Source of the DNA: Chloroflexota bacterium
Lineage (GTDB): Bacteria; Chloroflexota; Dehalococcoidia; SM23-28-2; RBG-16-64-32
NCBI GenBank assembly: GCA_022564695.1
Contig: JADFKX010000019.1
Location: 1-18,720 of the forward strand
Length of the DNA: 18,720 bases
Direction: 5' to 3'
How positions within the stretch are numbered: the stretch's first letter is position 1; each line of letters starts with the position of its first letter. Shown here in pieces: positions 7,227-13,924 of the stretch. The translations under genes were made by a program, and so were the position numbers. The notes beneath the pieces are model-generated. The model worked only from the letters and a program-made list of their open reading frames with translations, searched no databases and was not told the DNA's origin.

Positions 7227-7967
7227 TCACGAAGCCTCCTTATCAATCAACTGCGAAGGTTCATCAGCCGTGCCGGCCTGCATGCGCTCCAGGCAATTGC
7301 ACAGGACGTTCGCTAAGGGGACGCGGTCCTTACTGTAGTCCAACGAGTCCAGGGGCGGTAGCAGTACGACGCGGCCTGGTCCGACTTTCAGTTCGACCCC
7401 AACGGCGGCGCCGCCGGGGCTGCGGGCGAACACGCGCCCGCACTGGGAGAAGCTTTCGTCTTGCTCGGATGCGTAGGCGCGGAAGGCTAACCTACCCCCA
7501 AATTTATCCACGTAGGGCGCAAACGCGTGCTCCGCATCCGCTATCTCCACGCCCGGCTTCCCGAATCCAGCCAGGAGGTGTTCGGTGTAGGAGAAGCCTT
7601 CGGGCGCGGGCAGCCAGTCGTAGCGCCGCCAGCCGGGGAGGCCGGCGATACCTTCGTGGGCCACGTCCGGGTAGGCCAGGCAGACTACTGTGCCGCCGCG
7701 GGCCAGGGCACGTTCCGCCTCCAGTCGGCGCAGCCGCAGCAGCTCCGCCAGCGAGAATGTCTTGGTGCTGCTGGGGCCGTTGACCACCGTCTGACCGCTG
7801 TGGGTATTGTGCTCCGGCGAACCGTCTCTCGCCTGCTCCACCGCTTCCGAGAGGGCCGACATGTCTACGATGATCTGATCATAGTCGAACAGGGAGGGGG
7901 CGGAGAGGAACGAGTAGTTATCGAAGTTGATGTGGGGCAGGGGGATGCCGAGGACGAGTGCGTGCAT
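7227..7967 (-). CDS. Hypothetical protein of the galU-fabI operon
   Basis: I do not recognise this 246-residue protein. It begins with a strand-like stretch (MHALVLGIPLPHINFDNYSF) and an acidic SLFDYDQIIVDMSAL segment. A helical Arg/Glu-rich region follows (about 70-92, SLAELLRLRRLEAERALARGG), then TVVCLAYP and a late GRVVLLPPLDSLDYS. This alternation of hydrophobic strands and helices suggests an alpha/beta fold, perhaps related to class I amidotransferase-like sensors, but no catalytic Cys or His motif is clear. It has no signal peptide or membrane segment. It begins 6 nt after the galU stop with no clear ribosome site, so translation is probably coupled to galU; fabI follows 43 nt later. 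Confidence 0.8.
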   Translation of the reverse strand: MHALVLGIPLPHINFDNYSFLSAPSLFDYDQIIVDMSALSEAVEQARDGSPEHNTHSGQTVVNGPSSTKTFSLAELLRLRRLEAERALARGGTVVCLAYPDVAHEGIAGLPGWRRYDWLPAPEGFSYTEHLLAGFGKPGVEIADAEHAFAPYVDKFGGRLAFRAYASEQDESFSQCGRVFARSPGGAAVGVELKVGPGRVVLLPPLDSLDYSKDRVPLANVLCNCLERMQAGTADEPSQLIDKEAS

Positions 7968-7973
7968 TCTTGC

Positions 7974-8843
7974 TCAGCTCAGCGAAAGCGATCTAAGGTA
8001 CTGTTTGAAGGCGGGGCCGATGTCCTCGCGGCGAAGCGCCAGCGTGACCGAGGCTTCCAGCAGCCCCAGCGGCCGGCCGGTATCGAACCGCTCCCCCTGG
8101 AACTCGCAGGCGAACAGGGGGTGACCGGTCTCAATCAACATCGCCAGGGTGTCCGTGAGCTGCATCTCGCCGCTAGCGCCGAGCGGTGTGCGCTCCAGCA
8201 GCGGCCAAACGTCCGCCGCCAGGATGTAGCGTCCGACGATGGCCAGATCGGATGGCGCCTCCTCAAGCGATGGCTTCTCCACGATGCCGCGAACGCGGTA
8301 CACTCGCTCCTCGACAGGCTCAGGGGAGATGACCCCGTAGTGCACCACCTCCTCGCGCGGCAGCCGCTGCACGGCGAGGACGCTACCGCCGTGTCTATTG
8401 TGCACGTCGATGAGCTGGCGGATGGCGGGCACGTCGGAGATTATGATGTCGTCGGGGAAGAAGAGCGCGAACGGTTCGCCACCGATGACGTGACGGGCCG
8501 AGAGGACGGCGTGTGCTATGCCCCGGCGCTCCTTCTGTCGCACGAAGGCGATGTCGGCGAGATCGGTGACCCGGCGTACCTCGCGCAGCGCTAACTCCCT
8601 GCCGCCGCTCTCCAGGACCTGCTCAAGCTCGGAGTTGCGGTCAAAGTGATCTTCCACGGACCGTTTGGCGCCCGCTGTGACGATGGTGATGTTCTGAAGT
8701 CCGGCAGTCACCGCCTCCTCCACCACATGTTGGATGACGGGCTGGTCAACCAGGGGCAGCATCTCCTTGGGCACGGCCTTTGTAGCCGGCAGGAAGCGGG
8801 TACCGTGGCCAGCGGCCAGGATCACTGCCTTGCGGATGGTCAT
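7974..8843 (-). CDS. galU: UTP-glucose-1-phosphate uridylyltransferase GalU
   Basis: GalU makes UDP-glucose from UTP and glucose-1-phosphate, supplying cell-surface polysaccharide and glycolipid synthesis. The 289-residue product has the nucleotidyltransferase signature GHGTRFLPATK (12-22) with PKEMLPLVDQP, the metal-binding FPDD segment, the GEMQLTD motif and the late RFDTG motif, all typical of bacterial GalU. ATG 8843 has AAGGAG 11 nt upstream, a rather long spacing. A promoter with TTGCTA and TAAACT boxes 17 nt apart lies 38-66 nt upstream. It is the first gene of a three-gene operon with the unknown gene at 7227 and fabI. Confidence 0.96.
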   Translation of the reverse strand: MTIRKAVILAAGHGTRFLPATKAVPKEMLPLVDQPVIQHVVEEAVTAGLQNITIVTAGAKRSVEDHFDRNSELEQVLESGGRELALREVRRVTDLADIAFVRQKERRGIAHAVLSARHVIGGEPFALFFPDDIIISDVPAIRQLIDVHNRHGGSVLAVQRLPREEVVHYGVISPEPVEERVYRVRGIVEKPSLEEAPSDLAIVGRYILAADVWPLLERTPLGASGEMQLTDTLAMLIETGHPLFACEFQGERFDTGRPLGLLEASVTLALRREDIGPAFKQYLRSLSLS

Positions 8844-8880
8844 GCGGGGGAGGGCTCCTTACTGGTGCTTGCCTGAAGGC

Positions 8881-8909
8881 AGTTTACATTAGGGGTAGTG
8901 CCCTAGCAA
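8881..8909 (-). promoter_or_regulatory. galU promoter with an inverted repeat in the spacer
   Basis: On the minus strand, -35 TTGCTA (8909-8904) and -10 TAAACT (8886-8881) are 17 nt apart. Transcription would start near 8874, giving a leader of about 30 nt that contains the galU ribosome site. TAGGG (8890-8894) and CCCTA (8901-8905) form an inverted repeat between the boxes that could be an operator. Confidence 0.6.
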
Positions 8910-9023
8910 GCGGCAGTCGTTCTCCGTGATTGGGCGGTATCCTGAGGCGAATGACGCCATCTGCAGGCAGGGAGGATGATAATAGTTCTACTACATCCCC
9001 GTTTTTCCGTTGCCAGATTTGGC

Positions 9024-9054
9024 TTGACATTGAGGTTCAGGGCCGTGATACCAT
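9024..9054 (+). promoter_or_regulatory. SRP RNA promoter
   Basis: A perfect -35 TTGACA (9024-9029) is followed by TACCAT (9049-9054). The 19-nt spacing is long, but the -10 ends 6 nt before 9061, exactly where pairing of the RNA ends puts the 5' end of the SRP RNA. Confidence 0.7.
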
Positions 9055-9060
9055 ACTCGC

Positions 9061-9329
9061 GGTCGTGCTAGACGGGGAGCTAGCGGTGCCCTGAACCCGC
9101 AATCCGCTATAGCGGGGTTGAATTCCCGCTCGAGGTCTAGGTGACGTGGGGATTACCCCTGGTAAGTGGCGTTGAAGACCCGGCCCTGCGCGGCGAGGCG
9201 CTATGAATCCCGTCAGGCCCGGAAGGGAGCAGCGGTAAGTAGTTAGCTTCGGGTGCCGTAGGCAAACCGAGTTGGAGTTGGTTGTCAGGGTAAGCCCTTC
9301 GGAGCCGGATCGACAGCAGGTGCACGACC
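9061..9329 (+). ncRNA. ffs: Signal recognition particle RNA, large bacterial type
   Basis: This is the RNA of the SRP, which with Ffh brings ribosomes making membrane and secreted proteins to the membrane. The conserved domain IV is at 9211-9233: CGTCAGGCCC, the GGAA tetraloop at 9221-9224, then GGGAGCAGC. The 5' part (GACGGGGAGC, GCGGTGCCCTG, CCGCTATAGCGGGGTTGAATTC) matches the Alu domain of large Gram-positive-type SRP RNAs. The ends pair perfectly: GGTCGTGC (9061-9068) with GCACGACC (9322-9329), which sets the limits. The length of about 269 nt fits the large type. No clear terminator follows. Confidence 0.95.
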
Positions 9330-9335
9330 GCTGTT

Positions 9336-9341
9336 TATAAT
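9336..9341 (+). promoter_or_regulatory. Candidate -10 box for the G5/3D protein gene
   Basis: A perfect TATAAT lies just after the SRP RNA 3' end and about 40 nt before the gene. No good -35 is visible at 16-18 nt; TCGACA is 20 nt upstream, inside the SRP RNA gene. Confidence 0.35.
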
Positions 9342-9385
9342 AACGGTGTAGTATAGAGAAGTCGGCATAGCTAAAAGAGGTGAGG

Positions 9386-10765
9386 TTGCCAGAACCCCAA
9401 GCAGGGACGGACGCTCCGAACAACAAGCGTAGCGGGATCGGGAGCCGTCCGCAGTCCCAAGCCGCTCACCCCTTCAGTGATCGTCTTCATCTGGCCCTGA
9501 CGATATCTCTGGCCGCTGTCGTCCTCGTCCTCATCGCCCTGCCCCTCACGCGTTCCAGCGTCAGCGCTGAAGAGCCCAATAGCGCGCCCGTCCTCGTCGT
9601 GTCAGAGGCGTTCTCCGCTACCCTCCAATCGCAGGCGCAGACTTTAGTCAGCGCCATGACGGCGGTAGGCCCTGCGGCCACTCCTCGGGATACTGTTGTC
9701 GCTCAGAGCCTGGACGGCTTCCCCGGCGCTTCTTTTGTGCCACGGTCTCTCCTGACGACGGCGGCAGGGGTGCTAGTGCGGGGCGCGCTCGCCAGCTCGG
9801 AAAGCCAGCCTGGTTTCGCCATGGAGTTGCAGGAGCCCGTTGGGTTAACCCTTCACGAGGGAGCTTTCTCCTCGGAGGTCTTTTCCACTCGGCCTACTGT
9901 GGGTGGCGCGCTGGCGGCTCTTGGCGCCGAGTACAGCAGCTATGACATAGTCACGCCATCGCTGGATACGCCGCTAACGGCCGGCCTTCACGTATTCTTG
10001 AAGCGCGCCACCGAGGTCAGCCTCAGCGTTGGCGGCGAGGAGCTGACTGTCGCCTACACGCAGGTGGAGACGGTGGCCGCGTTGCTGGCCGAGCGTGACG
10101 TTCAGCTATCCGGAGGCGATTACGTCATCCCCGCGCTCTCCACTCCTCTGCGCAACGGCCTGGAGATCTCGGTTACGGTCGTTGGGGAGAAGGTCGAAGT
10201 CGTGGAAACACCCATTCCGTTCCGGACGATCTACCGCGACGACTCAACTCTGACCCAGGGCGAGACGGTAGTAGCGCAGATCGGCGTCAACGGCTACGTG
10301 ATACGTGAGTACGCCGTCGTCTACACGAACGGCGAGGAGGTCAGCCGGGAGTTGCTATCGGAGATCATTGTGGCGCCCAACCACGAGATCGTTGTCCAGG
10401 GCACGGCGGTTGTCGCTGTTGCCGCCGTGGTGTCGGCGCCTGAGCCGGATGCAACGGACCCGCCGCCCGCGCCGACCGGTGACCCCGACTGCCCCCGGAC
10501 GATGACCGTCTGGGCGACGTGGTACACGGCGGCGAGCGCCGGCGGCTCCGGTATTACGGCTACCGGCACGACGGTGCAAATAGGGACGGTGGCGGTGGAC
10601 CCCAGCGTCATCCCCTTGGGCACGCGAATGTATATCCCGGGCTACGGCTACGGCGTGGCCGAGGACACCGGCGGGGCGATCATCGGCAGCATAATCGATC
10701 TTGGCTACGGTTCGAACGACGCCTGGGACTGGTACAGCCGCTACGTAGATATCTGCATCTTCTAA
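9386..10765 (+). CDS. YabE-like G5 and 3D domain protein (membrane-anchored cell-wall protein)
   Basis: This is an extracytoplasmic protein of the Rpf/YabE type, expected to act on or bind peptidoglycan. Residue numbers count from the GTG at 9380. A single hydrophobic helix (about 36-56) is an N-terminal anchor or signal. Next come two ubiquitin-like DUF348 repeats (about 150-207 and 212-265), a G5 domain (about 272-345), a Pro-rich linker (353-370) and a C-terminal 3D domain. The 3D domain holds the three Asp residues that name it: Asp407 (AVDPSVIPLGTRMYIP), Asp429 (AEDTGG) and Asp440 (IIDLG). I prefer the TTG at 9386, since AAGAGGTGA is ideally placed for it; the GTG at 9380 lies inside that site. 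rsmA and ispE follow, as near Bacillus yabE. Confidence 0.9.
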   Translation: MPEPQAGTDAPNNKRSGIGSRPQSQAAHPFSDRLHLALTISLAAVVLVLIALPLTRSSVSAEEPNSAPVLVVSEAFSATLQSQAQTLVSAMTAVGPAATPRDTVVAQSLDGFPGASFVPRSLLTTAAGVLVRGALASSESQPGFAMELQEPVGLTLHEGAFSSEVFSTRPTVGGALAALGAEYSSYDIVTPSLDTPLTAGLHVFLKRATEVSLSVGGEELTVAYTQVETVAALLAERDVQLSGGDYVIPALSTPLRNGLEISVTVVGEKVEVVETPIPFRTIYRDDSTLTQGETVVAQIGVNGYVIREYAVVYTNGEEVSRELLSEIIVAPNHEIVVQGTAVVAVAAVVSAPEPDATDPPPAPTGDPDCPRTMTVWATWYTAASAGGSGITATGTTVQIGTVAVDPSVIPLGTRMYIPGYGYGVAEDTGGAIIGSIIDLGYGSNDAWDWYSRYVDICIF

Positions 10766-10770
10766 CTGGC

Positions 10771-10799
10771 CTGACCCGCAGCACCGTGTGGCGTATGAT
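10771..10799 (+). promoter_or_regulatory. rsmA promoter giving a leaderless mRNA
   Basis: CTGACC (10771-10776) and TATGAT (10794-10799) are 17 nt apart and lie directly after the stop of the preceding gene. The expected transcription start falls on the GTG at 10806, which supports that codon as the rsmA start. Confidence 0.5.
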
Positions 10800-10805
10800 G
10801 ACGCC

Positions 10806-11636
10806 GTGACGGGATCGCGCGGGCGTCGCCGGAAAGCGCTGGGCCAGCACCGGCTGGTGGATCATAGCGTTATCCGGCGCATCGTCAGGGCGGCCGACTT
10901 CAGCGATGAGGACACGGTGATCGAAGTCGGCGCCGGTAGCGGCGTCCTCACCGAGATGCTGGCACAGCGCGCCTCACGGCTCATCGCCGTGGAGGTGGAC
11001 GCGGAGTTCACCGCCGGCCTGCGCGAGCGGTTTCGCGGCCGCGATAACGTATCGGTCGTTGAGGCGGACGTCTTGTCTATATCGCCGGAGGAGGTCTTGA
11101 CCAGGGGCGGAGGACGGTTGCCCTACGTCGTTGTCGGGAACCTGCCGTACTCCATCGGCTCGGCGATCCTGCGCCACTTTCTGACCGCCCGCGCCCAGCC
11201 GCGTTGGCTTCTGGTCACGCTGCAGGCTGAGGTGGCGCGAAGCATCGCCGCCGGGCCCGGCAAGATGTCTTACCTGAGCGTGGAGATGCAGTATTACGCC
11301 CAGCCTCGCCTCCTGTTCGAGATTCCGGCCGCTGCCTTCCGTCCGCCGCCGAAGGTGCGCTCCGCCGTCCTCCGCCTGGACACGCGACAGGGCGCCGCCG
11401 TAGAGGTTGACGATAGGGAGGCGTTCTTCCGGCTGGTGCAGGCCGGATTCGCGGCGCCCCGAAAACAGTTGCGCAACGCCCTGAGCATCGGGCTGGAGTG
11501 CGGCGCCGCAGAGGCCGAGTCGATGCTGGGTATGGCGGGTGTTGAGCAGACCCGCCGCGCGCAGACGCTGACCCTGGAAGAGTGGGCCGGCCTCTACGGT
11601 GCTTATAGAAGAATGACGGTGAGCGCTACGCAGTAG
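10806..11636 (+). CDS. rsmA: 16S rRNA (adenine1518/1519-N6)-dimethyltransferase RsmA (KsgA)
   Basis: RsmA dimethylates two adjacent adenines near the 3' end of 16S rRNA using S-adenosylmethionine, a late step of 30S assembly. The 276-residue product has the family landmarks: the N-terminal KALGQHRL (usually RKxLGQxFL), SAM motif I EVGAGSG (40-46), acidic VEVD, the catalytic NLPY (112-115), and FRPPPKVRSAVLRL followed by AAPRKQLRN in the C-terminal domain. The GTG at 10806 fits a leaderless mRNA. A GTG at 10788 adds six residues but lies between the promoter boxes and has no ribosome site. ispE starts 3 nt after the stop. Confidence 0.96.
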   Translation: MTGSRGRRRKALGQHRLVDHSVIRRIVRAADFSDEDTVIEVGAGSGVLTEMLAQRASRLIAVEVDAEFTAGLRERFRGRDNVSVVEADVLSISPEEVLTRGGGRLPYVVVGNLPYSIGSAILRHFLTARAQPRWLLVTLQAEVARSIAAGPGKMSYLSVEMQYYAQPRLLFEIPAAAFRPPPKVRSAVLRLDTRQGAAVEVDDREAFFRLVQAGFAAPRKQLRNALSIGLECGAAEAESMLGMAGVEQTRRAQTLTLEEWAGLYGAYRRMTVSATQ

Positions 11637-11639
11637 CCT

Positions 11640-12509
11640 ATGCGCCTGTACGCACCGGCAAAGATAAACTGGACGCTGGAGGCGCTGGGCCGCCCCGATA
11701 GCTATCGGGGTTACCATGAGGTGCGCACGGTCATGCAGACGATTGGTCTGTGTGACAGCCTGGATATCGGGCCCGCTAACGGGCTTCAGCTTGAGGTGGA
11801 AGGGCGTCGCGACGTCTACGAGGACGATCTCATCCTGCGGGCGGCCGCCGCTCTCGACGATGGGGGTGGCCGTGGCGCCCGTATCCGCGTCAGCAAGCGG
11901 ATACCTGTGGCTGCGGGCCTGGGAGGCGGCAGTTCCGACGCGTCGGCTGCGCTGCGCGGCCTCAACGAGCTGTGGAAGCTGGGTCGCAGCGACGCTCAAC
12001 TGGCGGAGGCAGGGGCCGGGCTTGGGGCGGACGTACCGTTCTTCGTGTACGGTGGTACGGCCCTGGCCGAGGGCCGTGGCGAGCGTGTGACGCCCCTGCC
12101 GGCGCCGCCGCCGGTGTGGCTGGTGCTGCTGGCGCCGCCGTTCGAGCTGCCCGAAAAGACCAAACGCATGTACGCCGCTCTGACGCCGGCCGACTTCAGC
12201 GACGGCTCTCGCACGGAAGCTCTCGTGGGCCGCATCCGCGGGGGTGGGCCGGTAGACGATAGTGGCCTGTACAACGTCTTCGAGCGCGTCGCCTATGAGG
12301 TGTTCGCGGGGCTTGACGCTTACCGAGACGCCTTGCTGACGGCGGGCGCCCGGCGCGTCCATCTAGCGGGCTCGGGCCCGGCTCTGTTCGCTCTGGGCGC
12401 GGATGAGGACGCGGCGCGGTCCGTTCACGCCCGGCTCCGGCTGCCCGGCGGCCAGGCGTTTGTGGTCCGCACGCTGACGGCGGCGGAAGCGCTGCGACGA
12501 GAGGGATAG
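11640..12509 (+). CDS. ispE: 4-diphosphocytidyl-2-C-methyl-D-erythritol kinase IspE
   Basis: IspE is a GHMP kinase that phosphorylates CDP-methylerythritol in the non-mevalonate (MEP) isoprenoid pathway. The 289-residue product has Lys8 in the opening APAKIN, the glycine-rich ATP loop AAGLGGGSSDAS (91-102), the catalytic Asp131 (GADVPFF) and the late AGSGPALFAL motif. The substrate-binding motif is unusual: where homologues read R-P-D-G-Y-H-E, this protein has three extra residues, SYR (21-23), between PD and GYHE. They are encoded by the middle of a perfect 18-nt palindrome. ATG 11640 lies 3 nt after the rsmA stop and the following membrane protein gene starts 3 nt after this one, so the genes form an operon. 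Confidence 0.96.
   Translation: MRLYAPAKINWTLEALGRPDSYRGYHEVRTVMQTIGLCDSLDIGPANGLQLEVEGRRDVYEDDLILRAAAALDDGGGRGARIRVSKRIPVAAGLGGGSSDASAALRGLNELWKLGRSDAQLAEAGAGLGADVPFFVYGGTALAEGRGERVTPLPAPPPVWLVLLAPPFELPEKTKRMYAALTPADFSDGSRTEALVGRIRGGGPVDDSGLYNVFERVAYEVFAGLDAYRDALLTAGARRVHLAGSGPALFALGADEDAARSVHARLRLPGGQAFVVRTLTAAEALRREG
11693..11710. repeat. Perfect 18-nt palindrome inside ispE
   Basis: CCCCGATAGCTATCGGGG is fully self-complementary. Its centre encodes the three residues that homologous IspE proteins lack, so it looks like a 9-nt in-frame insertion that created the palindrome. Confidence 0.7.
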
Positions 12510-12512
12510 CCG

Positions 12513-12932
12513 GTGGCGGAAGTGTTCTCCGGGTTCGTTGTGGGCTACGCGTTCTCGTTGCTGTTCACCGCTGTGGCGGCTGTCATGGTGATTGGGGCCC
12601 GCAGAGAGGTACCTTACCTATCTAAGGCGATCGCGCCGAACATTAACGCTGTTCAACTGGCGGTGCCCATCTCCCTCCTGGCCTTCCTTGGGTGGACGCT
12701 TGTGGGGTTGGCGCTTGGCGCCGCCTACCGCGCCGCGCGGCTCAACCTGGCAGGTGGCGGCCTGGGCAGCCCCAACTGGCCGTTCACCCTGGGCATCTTG
12801 CTGGCTACGGTCGCTTTTCTGGCCGTCGTCTACTACGGTTGGCGACGGGTACGCTTGCCGGTGCTGCTGACGGCGGTGGTGTTTGCGGGGATGTTCGGTT
12901 GGGGGATGCCGCACCTGGCAAAGCTGGGGTAG
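12513..12932 (+). CDS. Small four-helix membrane protein
   Basis: I do not recognise a family for this 139-residue protein. It has four likely membrane helices: about 5-28 (FSGFVVGYAFSLLFTAVAAV), 47-72 (VQLAVPISLLAFLGWTLVG), 88-110 (WPFTLGILLATVAFLAVVYY) and 114-133 (LPVLLTAVVFAGMFGWGM). Short polar loops include a conserved-looking REVPYLSKAIAPN segment between the first two. No catalytic or metal-binding motif is apparent. It starts at a GTG only 3 nt after ispE, so it is the last gene of the rsmA-ispE operon and may depend on coupled translation. The same-strand position and hydrophobic pattern support it being real. Confidence 0.8.
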   Translation: MAEVFSGFVVGYAFSLLFTAVAAVMVIGARREVPYLSKAIAPNINAVQLAVPISLLAFLGWTLVGLALGAAYRAARLNLAGGGLGSPNWPFTLGILLATVAFLAVVYYGWRRVRLPVLLTAVVFAGMFGWGMPHLAKLG

Positions 12933-12942
12933 AGAGTACGGT

Positions 12943-12966
12943 CACAGATAGGTTCAAGAGTCTGTG
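12943..12966 (+). terminator. Possible weak terminator after the rsmA-ispE operon
   Basis: CACAGA (12943-12948) and TCTGTG (12961-12966) pair around a 12-nt loop 10 nt after the membrane protein stop. Only CTTC follows, with no T-run, so termination here is uncertain. Confidence 0.25.
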
Positions 12967-13004
12967 CTTCATCCGCGGTTGCTCTGTGGGTCAGGAGATG
13001 CCGG

Positions 13005-13033
13005 TTGAGGCTGAGGGGAACGCACGTTACCAT
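13005..13033 (+). promoter_or_regulatory. Promoter of the PHP gene
   Basis: TTGAGG (13005-13010) and TACCAT (13028-13033) are separated by 17 nt. The leader of about 33 nt contains GGGAGGG (13054-13060) before the start at 13074. Confidence 0.6.
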
Positions 13034-13073
13034 GAGGCTAGCTTCACGTTAACGGGAGGGTTTGCCGAACTTA

Positions 13074-13778
13074 ATGCCCGGAACTGTCGTCGACATGCAC
13101 GTGCACACGGTGCGCGGCGCCTCCGATTCCTCGCTCACCCCTGAGGAGCTAATCGAGGAGGCCCGTCGCATCGGGCTCGGCGGTGTCAACATCTCCGAGC
13201 ACGACCGTGTGTGGGAGGTGCGTGAGATCGAGGAGTTCCGCCGAGAGAGCGGGCTGTTCGTCTCGCGGGGGATGGAGGTGTCGACGGACTTGGGGCACAT
13301 GATCGTGATCGGGTTGGACTCCTATCTGCCGGGGATCCGTCGCGCCGCGGAGCTGCGGCGGGTGGTGGACGAAGCCGGGGGGTTCATGATTGTGGCTCAC
13401 CCGTTCCGCCACTTCTTCGACCCGATCCACTTCCGTCGCGACGGGCGACCGCCGTTCGAGATGACGCCCGAGGAGGCCGCCGAGCGTATGGACGTCTTCC
13501 AACTCGTGGACGAGCTGGAGATCGCCAACGGCGGCTGCACGCCGCATGAGAACCAGTTCGCCCTACGGGTGGCGCGCGTCCTGGGCAAGCGGGGGATCGG
13601 CGCCAGCGACTGTCACTCCACACAGGGCGTGGGCTACTTCACGACGGCGTTCGAGGAGGAGCTGCGCGATCAAGCTCATATGCTGGAGGAGCTGCGAGCG
13701 GGCCGGTTCCAGGCGCACGAGGGGCTGAACGTGGGTGAGTTTAGGCCCTACGTGGAGCAGCCGCTGCCCGCGAAGTAG
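13074..13778 (+). CDS. PHP-domain metal-dependent phosphoesterase
   Basis: This protein has the PHP fold, in which a cluster of His and Asp residues binds two or three metal ions and hydrolyses phosphoesters; the natural substrate is not evident. In the 234-residue product the metal ligands are visible: Asp7, His9 and His11 (VDMHVHT), His43 (SEHD), Glu68 (GMEVS), His109 (VAHPFRH), and Asp179 with His181 (ASDCHS). A region of about 30 residues after HPFRH (FFDPIHFRRDGRPPFEMTPE) is longer than in minimal PHP proteins. I chose ATG 13074, 13 nt after GGGAGGG. A TTG at 13062 in frame is only 1 nt from that site. It has its own promoter and is separate from the preceding operon. Confidence 0.9.
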   Translation: MPGTVVDMHVHTVRGASDSSLTPEELIEEARRIGLGGVNISEHDRVWEVREIEEFRRESGLFVSRGMEVSTDLGHMIVIGLDSYLPGIRRAAELRRVVDEAGGFMIVAHPFRHFFDPIHFRRDGRPPFEMTPEEAAERMDVFQLVDELEIANGGCTPHENQFALRVARVLGKRGIGASDCHSTQGVGYFTTAFEEELRDQAHMLEELRAGRFQAHEGLNVGEFRPYVEQPLPAK

Positions 13779-13909
13779 GGTCTTCGACCCCTCTCGTTCC
13801 TGGGCCGGATAACTAGCGTGACCTTCCGTATGTGCAGGCGTGACCGTTCAATGGCAGTGAGATGCGTTCATGGCGAGCATCTGTCTTAGCCTGACGCCAC
13901 TGCTGATGC

Positions 13910-13915
13910 TACAAT
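13910..13915 (+). promoter_or_regulatory. Candidate -10 box for dinG
   Basis: TACAAT ends 9 nt before the TTG start at 13925. A weak TTAGCC is 18 nt upstream. There is no ribosome site, so a nearly leaderless mRNA is likely. Confidence 0.45.
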
Positions 13916-13924
13916 AGCGGCAGC

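Noticed and set aside
8951..9094. 47-codon open frame on the plus strand starting ATGACGCCATC
   Set aside because: It runs through the SRP RNA promoter into the RNA gene, has no recognisable product and is better explained as chance.
13778..13790. GGGTC-TTC-GACCC hairpin at the end of the PHP gene
   Set aside because: Five base pairs with a 3-nt loop, overlapping the stop codon, followed by CCTCTCGTTCC and not a real T-run.
13861..13881. GATGC/GCATC inverted repeat before dinG
   Set aside because: A five-base stem with an 11-nt loop is expected by chance, and it has no matching partner elsewhere in the window.
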